10,845 nucleotides of DNA, taken from an uncultured Bacillaceae bacterium (GTDB lineage Bacteria; Bacillota; Bacilli; Bacillales; Cytobacillaceae). The stretch covers positions 1 through 10,845 of the forward strand of contig CALKIU010000173.1 of NCBI GenBank assembly GCA_937995745.1, given 5' to 3'. The position numbers and the translations under genes were made by a program. The notes beneath the pieces are model-generated. The model was not told the origin of the DNA. It did no database searches and saw only the letters and a list, made by a program, of their open reading frames with translations. The number at the start of each line of letters is the position of its first letter. Within the stretch, counting starts at the first letter, position 1. Below, one piece after another: positions 5,727 to 10,845 of this stretch.

Positions 5727-7178
5727 TTGACAAAGTTTCAAGAATTGGGAATTAGTCCAGAAACATTGAAATCACTGCAAAGGATGGGATTTGAAGAAGC
5801 GACACCGGTGCAAGCGCAGACGATTCCTTTAAGTTTGCAAAATAAAGATTTGATCGGCCAGGCACAGACAGGAACGGGAAAAACGGCCGCATTTGGCGTG
5901 CCCCTGGTTGACAAAATTGACAAAGAATCCAATTTGATTCAAGGGCTTGTGATTGCGCCGACGCGGGAGCTGGCCATCCAAGTTTCTGAAGAGCTTTATA
6001 AAATCGGCTACGGAAAAAAGATCCGGGTGCTGGCCATATACGGCGGACAGGATATCAACCGGCAGATTCGGGCATTAAAACAGCATCCGCACATTATCGT
6101 CGGAACGCCGGGCCGGATTCTGGACCATATTAAGCGGAAAACGATCAGGCTCGATCACATTCACACCGTTGTTTTGGATGAAGCGGATGAAATGCTGAAC
6201 ATGGGCTTTATCGATGACATAGAAGCGATTCTTGCCAAAACGCCGAAAGAGCGGCAAACATTGTTGTTTTCGGCGACGATGCCGGAACCGATACAGCGGA
6301 TGGCGGAAAAGTTTATGAGGGATCCGCATGTGATCCGTGTTCAATCAAAAGAGATGACGGTTCCGCAAATTGAACAATATTACTTGGAAGTTCAGGAAAA
6401 AAATAAATTTGACGTATTGACAAGATTGCTCGACACACAAACCCCGGAGCTGGCCATCGTTTTCGGGAGGACAAAAAGGAGAGTGGATGAGCTTTCCGAA
6501 GCGTTGAATCTCCGCGGTTACACCGCGGAAGGGATTCACGGCGATCTCAGCCAGGCCAAACGGATATCCGTGTTGAGGAAATTTAAAGAAGGCTCGATTG
6601 ATGTATTGGTGGCCACGGACGTTGCGGCCCGGGGCTTGGATATCTCGGGAGTCACCCACGTTTACAATTTTGACATTCCGCAAGATCCGGAAAGCTATGT
6701 TCATAGAATCGGACGTACGGGGCGCGCCGGGAAAACGGGCATGGCCATGACGTTTGTCACTCCGCGCGAAATGCCTTATTTGCGGGTTGTGGAGAAAACG
6801 ATCAAAAGAAAAATGGAGCGGATGAAGCCGCCGACATTGAGTGAAGCTCTGGAAGGGCAGCAGAGAGCGGCGATTGAAAAAATCCTGCAAACGGCGGAAA
6901 CGAACAATTTGGACCATTTCAAGGGTGCGGCAGAGGAACTGCTTGAACAGCTGGATGCAGTTACCGCCGTCTCCGCAGCCTTAAAAATGCTGGTCAAAGA
7001 GCCGGACGATACGCCGGTCAAGCTGACGGAAGAAAAGCCCCTTCCGGTTAAAAAAGAATTCCGTTATTACGACCGGAAAGGACGCTTGGATGCCAGAGGG
7101 AGAAAAGGGCCCCATAAAGCAAGAGCATATGCCGCGGGAAACAAACGTTATGGCGGAAAAACGAAAAGCTACAGTTGA
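5727..7178 (+). CDS. cshA: DEAD-box ATP-dependent RNA helicase CshA
   Basis: CshA unwinds RNA duplexes with ATP and in Bacillus works in cold adaptation, ribosome assembly and the RNA degradosome. The 483-residue protein shows the helicase motifs in order: the Q-motif region FEEATPVQAQ, motif I AQTGTGKT (46-53), PTREL (78-82), TPGR (127-130), DEAD (151-154), SAT (182-184), HGD (271-273), the ATDVAARGLDI segment, and HRIGRTGR (326-333). The C-terminal tail from about residue 430 is rich in Arg, Lys, Gly and Tyr, typical of the RNA-binding tails that distinguish CshA from other helicases. The start is TTG 5727, with AAGGAG at 5711-5716 placed ten bases upstream. The in-frame TTG at 5718 sits almost on the Shine-Dalgarno site and cannot be used. 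The gene lies between murF and ydbST, as in B. subtilis, and is probably transcribed on its own. Confidence 0.97.
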   Translation: MTKFQELGISPETLKSLQRMGFEEATPVQAQTIPLSLQNKDLIGQAQTGTGKTAAFGVPLVDKIDKESNLIQGLVIAPTRELAIQVSEELYKIGYGKKIRVLAIYGGQDINRQIRALKQHPHIIVGTPGRILDHIKRKTIRLDHIHTVVLDEADEMLNMGFIDDIEAILAKTPKERQTLLFSATMPEPIQRMAEKFMRDPHVIRVQSKEMTVPQIEQYYLEVQEKNKFDVLTRLLDTQTPELAIVFGRTKRRVDELSEALNLRGYTAEGIHGDLSQAKRISVLRKFKEGSIDVLVATDVAARGLDISGVTHVYNFDIPQDPESYVHRIGRTGRAGKTGMAMTFVTPREMPYLRVVEKTIKRKMERMKPPTLSEALEGQQRAAIEKILQTAETNNLDHFKGAAEELLEQLDAVTAVSAALKMLVKEPDDTPVKLTEEKPLPVKKEFRYYDRKGRLDARGRKGPHKARAYAAGNKRYGGKTKSYS

Positions 7179-7185
7179 AGCGGAG

Positions 7186-7213
7186 GAGCACAGTGAGAGG
7201 CTGTGCTCTTTTT
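7186..7213 (+). terminator. Intrinsic terminator after cshA
   Basis: GAGCACAG (7186-7193) pairs perfectly with CTGTGCTC (7201-7208) around the loop TGAGAGG, followed by TTTTT (7209-7213) and further T-rich sequence. It starts eight bases after the cshA stop and separates cshA from the ydbST operon. Confidence 0.9.
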
Positions 7214-7339
7214 CTGTTATACACGGCGTTTGCCGGATTCATGCCGGTTGTCCCGCCGCCTGTTTTGCGCGCTCGCGGCATTTTCCGGTTCTTATTTGAA
7301 AGAGGCCATCCGGCCCCGTCTCCCCGCGAAAATTTTTAT

Positions 7340-7365
7340 TGAAACTTTATTAAGCTGTTACCGTA
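7340..7365 (+). promoter_or_regulatory. Sigma-W (ECF) promoter of ydbST
   Basis: TGAAAC (7340-7345) and CGTA (7362-7365) are separated by exactly 16 bases and match the B. subtilis sigma-W consensus TGAAAC-N16-CGTA. Transcription would start near 7372, about 90 bases before ydbS. In B. subtilis the ydbST operon belongs to the sigma-W envelope-stress regulon, which agrees with this position. An imperfect inverted repeat (TTACC at 7358-7362, GGTAA at 7371-7375) overlaps the -10 end. Confidence 0.85.
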
Positions 7366-7464
7366 AATATGGTAAGCTAAACTGAAAAAGCGCCGGAAAC
7401 ATGAGCAATCGTTCCGGTTCCCGGGACATTTTTAACCGGAGAAAAAAGAGAAAGGGAAGGTACA

Positions 7465-7944
7465 ATGCTTCGAGAACCGCAAAACAGAATATCCGAATGG
7501 GCATTAACCGTTTGGAGAATCACCGCCTTGATCGCCACTTTGATTCTTGCCCTTCTGACAGGCGGTCTCATCGTTTTTATTATCCTTTTTGACTGGCCGC
7601 TATGGATCGCCGTCATTGCCGTTTTGGTCTTGATTGCATTCGCTTATTTTTCAATTTATCTCATTCCCCTCATCCGCTGGAGGCGCTGGCGCTACGAAGT
7701 CAGGGAACAGGAAATTGAATTGCAGCACGGGGTGCTCTTTATTACCCGGACGCTCGTTCCGATGGTCCGCGTGCAGCACGTCGATACGCAGCAGGGGCCG
7801 CTGCTCAGGAAATACCAGTTGGCCACGGTGACGATTTCCACCGCCGCCACCGTTCATGAAATTCCCGCTTTGCCTATTGAAGAAGCGGAGGAGCTGCGCG
7901 TGTATATTTCTCAACTGGCGAGGGTGGCGGATGAAGATGTCTGA
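7465..7944 (+). CDS. ydbS: PH domain-containing membrane protein YdbS
   Basis: This 159-residue membrane protein has two hydrophobic segments, about residues 17-41 and 44-68. A cytoplasmic-type bacterial PH domain (bPH2, formerly DUF304) follows, starting around RYEVREQEIELQHG. The conserved bPH2 signature of a basic strand then Q-H/V-D is visible in VRVQHVDTQQGPLLRKYQLA. In B. subtilis, YdbS acts with YdbT, and the pair contributes to intrinsic resistance to an antimicrobial made by other bacilli; the molecular mechanism is not known to me. The start is ATG 7465, preceded by GGGAAGG. The last codons overlap the start of ydbT, which points to translational coupling and a joint complex. The sigma-W-type promoter upstream suggests induction by membrane-active compounds. 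Confidence 0.92.
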   Translation: MLREPQNRISEWALTVWRITALIATLILALLTGGLIVFIILFDWPLWIAVIAVLVLIAFAYFSIYLIPLIRWRRWRYEVREQEIELQHGVLFITRTLVPMVRVQHVDTQQGPLLRKYQLATVTISTAATVHEIPALPIEEAEELRVYISQLARVADEDV

Positions 7945-9409
7945 GCCGGCAAGACTGCACCCTGTCACGATTATGCTGACGTTTTTGAAACAGTTGAAAG
8001 AATCTCTCATCCCGTTTCTCGTTATATTCGTGCTCGGCCTCAGGGATAACGGTTTGGGTTTCCCTTTGGGAATCGTTCTTACCGTTTTGTTCATTTCCTC
8101 TCTTTTGCTCAACAGTTTTTTGTCGTGGTACCGTTTTACATACCGTTTGGAAGACGGGGAACTGAGAATTGAGTACGGCGTCTTCATCCGGAAAAAGCGT
8201 TATATTCCGTTTGAACGGATTCAGAGTTTGGATTATTCGGAAAATATTTTTCATCAATTGTTTGGGTTGGTAAAGATTTCTGTGGAAACGGCTGGTTCGG
8301 AAGGGAAACAAGCGGAAGCGGTGTTGGCCGCCGTGACGAAAAAAGAAGCGGAAGCGATTCAAAAGATCTTTCAAGAATATAAGAGGACCGGTGCGGCCGG
8401 AGCGGATGAGGGGCTGTCAGCGGAAGCAAAAGAAGAAACAGAGATTTACAAAATGTCTTTTCAAGAACTGCTGATCATGGCCTCCACGTCCGGGGGAGTC
8501 GGGGTGGTCATCACCGCGGTGATTGCTTTTTTATCGCAGTTTGATGAATGGATCCCGTATGAAAAATGGACGAAAGAATTTATTGCTCTTGCCGCCAACC
8601 AGATTTTTCTCGTCAGCATCTTTTTGCTGCTCGGCTTTTTGCTTGCCTGGATTGTCGCCGTGATCGGTATGATGCTGAAATATGCCGGTTTCACTTTAAA
8701 GAAAACGGATAAAGACTTAATCATCACGCGCGGCTTATTGGAGAAAAAACAGATTACCATTCCTTTCAAAAGGATTCAGGGCATCCGCATCAGCGAAAAT
8801 ATTATCCGCCAGCCCTTCCGCCTGGCGACGGTCCATTTGGAGAGCGCCGGCGGATCTGCAGGGGAGAGCGGAGGAAGCATCATGATCATGCCCCTTATAA
8901 AAAAAGACCGGATCAAAGAAACTTTGTCGCCCCACCTCCAAGACTATCAATTTATCGACGAATTCATCCCGGCGCCGCGCCGGTCGTTAAAAAGATATTT
9001 GTTCAGGGGCTTCGTAATAGCGCTCCCTGTTCTTACCGCGCCGGTGGTCATTTTCAAAGGATGGGGTCTGTTGGCATGGTTGCTCTTGCCGGTATTTCTA
9101 TTCTGGTTTTACCAAAAATACCGGGACGCCGGCTGGGCCGTCAACGGTGACCAGCTTAGCCTCCGCTACCGGAACATTGTCCGGTATACTGTATATATGA
9201 GAAGAAGAAATATCCAATCCCTCAGCCGCCAGGCAACTTATTTTCAAAAAAGAAAAAACCTGGCGACGATTCGTGCCAGTATTAAATCCGGCATCGGGTC
9301 AGCGGGAGGCCGGGTTGTGGATTTGGAAGAAAAAGACGCGGCTTTCATGTACCGGTGGTTTTCACGTACGGGGCAAAAAGAAACAAGGGAGCGGCCGCAC
9401 GGCAGTTAG
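7931..9409 (+). CDS. ydbT: PH domain-containing membrane protein YdbT
   Basis: This 492-residue partner of YdbS carries three bPH2 (DUF304-type) repeats separated by membrane segments. Hydrophobic stretches lie near residues 26-65, 184-204, 222-250 and 365-405. The first PH repeat (about 67-148) contains RYIPFERIQSLDYSENIFHQ. The second (about 252-345) has the matching TIPFKRIQGIRISENIIRQ. The third (about 425-490) is more divergent, with YMRRRNIQSLSRQATYFQ. The repeated RIQ...SEN...Q pattern indicates internal duplication. Length and layout agree with B. subtilis YdbT. The start is ATG 7931, preceded by GAGGG at 7920-7924; ATG 7937 is an alternative. It overlaps the end of ydbS by 14 bases. 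The pair probably forms a membrane complex in sigma-W-controlled defence against envelope-active antimicrobials, but its biochemical action cannot be read from sequence. Confidence 0.92.
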   Translation: MKMSEPARLHPVTIMLTFLKQLKESLIPFLVIFVLGLRDNGLGFPLGIVLTVLFISSLLLNSFLSWYRFTYRLEDGELRIEYGVFIRKKRYIPFERIQSLDYSENIFHQLFGLVKISVETAGSEGKQAEAVLAAVTKKEAEAIQKIFQEYKRTGAAGADEGLSAEAKEETEIYKMSFQELLIMASTSGGVGVVITAVIAFLSQFDEWIPYEKWTKEFIALAANQIFLVSIFLLLGFLLAWIVAVIGMMLKYAGFTLKKTDKDLIITRGLLEKKQITIPFKRIQGIRISENIIRQPFRLATVHLESAGGSAGESGGSIMIMPLIKKDRIKETLSPHLQDYQFIDEFIPAPRRSLKRYLFRGFVIALPVLTAPVVIFKGWGLLAWLLLPVFLFWFYQKYRDAGWAVNGDQLSLRYRNIVRYTVYMRRRNIQSLSRQATYFQKRKNLATIRASIKSGIGSAGGRVVDLEEKDAAFMYRWFSRTGQKETRERPHGS

Positions 9410-9500
9410 CCTTGCATCCGCTCCCGGGGCGGGAAACGTGCGGGCTTGTTTGCCGCCCGGTTAGATAAGCTTGGAGCCGGTATTCTTGCCGGCGGTTTGG
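9410..9500. other. Convergent intergenic region between ydbT and the rhomboid gene
   Basis: Two genes run toward each other here. Short GC-rich inverted repeats are visible: CGGGC/GCCCG near 9452-9470 and GCCGG/CCGGC near 9476-9493. Neither is followed by a clear T-run on either strand, so a terminator is likely needed but not convincingly seen. Confidence 0.35.
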
Positions 9501-10211
9501 CTATCTGCTGAGCAAGCCGATGATGGCCAAAATGGCCAAAATGATAAAAATCAGTTTTTGCGGCGTCATCGGCCCGCTTGTTGTGCTCCGGGCCGCTTTT
9601 TCGGAGAACGTCCGGATCGAGCGGCTTAATTCTCTTCCCCGCCCAAGGACGATGCTGCCGAAAACAAATCCGCCGAGAAATCCGAACAAATGGGCCGTGA
9701 CATTGATATTCGGCTGGAGAAACGTCATCACAAAGGCAATGGCGGCAATCGTGATAATGATTTGCGCATTTTGGTACGACATCAATTCTCTCCGGAAAAC
9801 AATCATCGCGATGTACACGCCGAAGAGGCCGAAAATGGCGCCGCTTGACCCGACATGCACATAGACGGGCGGTTTTAAAAGAAGCGTGGCCACGTTCGCG
9901 GTGATGCCGCAAGCCAGGTAAATAAGGAGGAACCGCCATTTGCCGAGCATCCTTTCCAACGCCGGCCCGAAAAGGACAAGGGAAAAACTGTTAAACAACA
10001 TGTGGGCAAAACCGGCATGGACAAAAATGGGCGTGACCAGGCGCCAGAGTTCTCCTTGGATAATGTAAATATTCACACCTGCCATCAGTTCATAGACCGG
10101 AAAAAACGGCAGGAAGGCCGCCAAAAACAGGACAAGATGAATGGCGACGATGCCCGTCACCACGGGATAATAACGGATGAATTCTTTAAAACTTTCTGTA
10201 CGGATAAACAT
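9501..10211 (-). CDS. ydcA: Rhomboid family intramembrane serine protease
   Basis: Rhomboids cleave membrane proteins inside the bilayer with a Ser-His dyad. The 236-residue protein has at least six hydrophobic segments plus a C-terminal one (about 219-234). All family signatures are intact: ELWRLVTPIF (54-63), the HAGFAHMLFN motif with His70 and Asn74, the nucleophile Ser123 in GSSGAIFG, and the catalytic His174 in TAHLFGFLGG. It should therefore be an active protease, unlike inactive iRhoms. Its substrate is unknown. The start is ATG 10211 on the minus strand, with GAGGAGG six bases upstream (10218-10224). A longer in-frame reading starting at 10244 would bury this ribosome binding site. 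It has its own promoter and sits opposite in strand to ydbST and acpS. The symbol is assigned by position between ydbT and acpS, as in B. subtilis. Confidence 0.93.
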   Translation of the reverse strand: MFIRTESFKEFIRYYPVVTGIVAIHLVLFLAAFLPFFPVYELMAGVNIYIIQGELWRLVTPIFVHAGFAHMLFNSFSLVLFGPALERMLGKWRFLLIYLACGITANVATLLLKPPVYVHVGSSGAIFGLFGVYIAMIVFRRELMSYQNAQIIITIAAIAFVMTFLQPNINVTAHLFGFLGGFVFGSIVLGRGRELSRSIRTFSEKAARSTTSGPMTPQKLIFIILAILAIIGLLSR

Positions 10212-10247
10212 GGATAACCTCCTCAAAACCGCTTTTCGCTGCAAACA

Positions 10248-10276
10248 AATCTAAAAGACATCCGGGCGTTTTGCAA
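10248..10276 (-). promoter_or_regulatory. Sigma-A promoter of the rhomboid gene
   Basis: Read on the minus strand, TTGCAA (10271-10276) is the -35 box and TAGATT (10248-10253) the -10 box, with a 17-base spacer. Transcription would start near 10241, about 30 bases before the start codon. Confidence 0.75.
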
Positions 10277-10277
10277 G

Positions 10278-10303
10278 GGCTTTTTCCGCCGGAGAAAAAA
10301 AGC
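10278..10303. repeat. A/T-stemmed inverted repeat in the ydcA-acpS intergenic region
   Basis: GGCTTTTT (10278-10285) is complementary to the AAAAAGCC that ends at 10303, with CC/GG pairs possible inside. It sits between the divergent rhomboid promoter and acpS. Its role is unknown. For acpS the best promoter guess is TTGTCC (10335-10340) with TGTTAT (10358-10363), which is weak. Confidence 0.45.
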
Positions 10304-10400
10304 CAATCAGCCGCAGGCAGGTTCTTTGCCGGCTTTGTCCGTGCCAACCCGGTTGTTTGTTATTTATGTTCTTGAAAATCAAAATAGAAGGAAGATGGAT

Positions 10401-10775
10401 ATGATTTCCGGTATCGGCATAGATATTGTCGAAATCAGCAGGATCAAGGAATTAGCTTTACGGCAAAAAAAATTTGTTGATCGTATTTTAACATTAAATG
10501 AAAAGAAAGAATATGAGGAGCTTCCCGGTGAGCGGCGGGGGGAATTTTTGGCCGGAAGATTCGCCGCCAAAGAAGCTTTTGCGAAGGCATACGGGACGGG
10601 AATCGGCAAAGAGCTGTCTTTTCAAGACATTGAAATCCGCAGTCTTCCTTCGGGAAAACCGCTCATCGTAAAACCGTTTGAGGATGGGGTTCACCTTTCC
10701 ATTTCCCACAGCCGTGAATATGCCGTGGCCCAGGTGGTGATTGAAAAAAGGCCGGACAGTCCGTCTTGTTTTTAA
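10401..10775 (+). CDS. acpS: Holo-[acyl-carrier-protein] synthase
   Basis: AcpS transfers the 4'-phosphopantetheine arm from coenzyme A to a serine of acyl carrier protein, activating fatty acid synthesis in the cytoplasm. The 124-residue product has the short Bacillus-type AcpS length. The N-terminal GIGIDIVEISRI carries the magnesium ligand Asp8. The central FLAGRFAAKEAFAKAYGTG carries Glu58 next to Lys57. The C-terminal part has HLSISHSREYAVAQVVIE. The start at ATG 10401 is preferred because AAGG at 10388-10391 is nine bases upstream and the protein then begins MISGIGID, as in relatives. ATG 10395 is in frame but too close to the ribosome binding site. The tail after VVIE is a few residues longer than usual and its codons form the 5' arm of a hairpin. 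Confidence 0.96.
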   Translation: MISGIGIDIVEISRIKELALRQKKFVDRILTLNEKKEYEELPGERRGEFLAGRFAAKEAFAKAYGTGIGKELSFQDIEIRSLPSGKPLIVKPFEDGVHLSISHSREYAVAQVVIEKRPDSPSCF

Positions 10776-10793
10776 GGACGCCGGCTTGTTTTT
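10751..10793 (+). terminator. Possible terminator overlapping the acpS stop codon
   Basis: GCCGG (10751-10755) and GTCC (10759-10762), inside the last acpS codons, pair with GGAC (10776-10779) and CCGGC (10781-10785) after the stop, with a small internal bulge. TTGTTTTTG follows. The stem is interrupted and the loop is T-rich, so this is a moderate candidate. Confidence 0.5.
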
Positions 10794-10845
10794 GTTTGAA
10801 GGCGCCGGGTGCTGAAATACAAATGCGGCCTTCGGGAATGGTCCG
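10786..10845 (+). other. Window end, no gene seen
   Basis: The last 60 bases carry no start codon with a convincing ribosome binding site. By analogy with B. subtilis a lipoprotein gene (ydcC) and alr would follow outside the window, but nothing here proves it. Confidence 0.4.

Noticed and set aside
7090..7299. Plus-strand open frame across the cshA end and terminator
   Set aside because: It overlaps cshA in another frame and runs through the terminator hairpin, so it is a shadow frame.
1..10845. CRISPR arrays, insertion sequences, tRNA or rRNA genes, prophage genes
   Set aside because: No regularly spaced repeats, transposase-like proteins, tRNA-like cloverleaf motifs or rRNA signature sequences were seen.

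Overview
The window reads as a chromosomal segment of a Gram-positive Bacillaceae bacterium with moderate GC content. The evidence is the gene order ddl - murF - cshA - ydbS - ydbT - rhomboid (ydcA) - acpS, which from general knowledge matches the Bacillus subtilis ddl-to-acpS region. Strong AGGAGG-type ribosome binding sites, Bacillus-style sigma-A promoters and a sigma-W-type promoter agree with this. The mix of GC-rich codons and basic proteins recalls thermophilic or thermotolerant Bacillaceae, but I cannot name the species.

Positions 1-2330 hold a metabolic module. It begins with the C-terminal end of a membrane protein, followed by dhaK (TTG start at 306) and dhaL, the two core subunits of a PTS-type dihydroxyacetone kinase. 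An unusually long gap of about 310 bases separates dhaK from dhaL and carries a perfect 18-bp hairpin. A good intrinsic terminator follows dhaL. No dhaM phosphodonor gene is present after dhaL.

Positions 2331-5078 encode cell-wall precursor synthesis. Ddl makes D-Ala-D-Ala and MurF attaches it to UDP-MurNAc-tripeptide. The two genes are adjacent, with a small hairpin between them.

Positions 5079-7213 hold the DEAD-box RNA helicase gene cshA and its terminator. It is preceded by about 640 bases without a convincing gene. A strong promoter near the start of that stretch would give a 5' leader of about 500 nt with several small hairpins.

Positions 7214-9409 hold the ydbS-ydbT pair of membrane proteins with bacterial PH domains, linked to envelope stress. 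A textbook sigma-W promoter (TGAAAC-N16-CGTA) lies upstream, so this pair is probably induced by membrane-active antimicrobials. Positions 9410-10845 hold a minus-strand rhomboid protease with its own sigma-A promoter, then the plus-strand holo-ACP synthase gene acpS, which ends in a possible terminator overlapping its stop codon.

Most of the window is ordinary, well-conserved housekeeping sequence. I see no mobile element, CRISPR array, tRNA or rRNA gene, and no clearly novel multi-gene system. The non-coding pieces deserve the second look: the cshA leader, the dhaK-dhaL gap and the sigma-W promoter.
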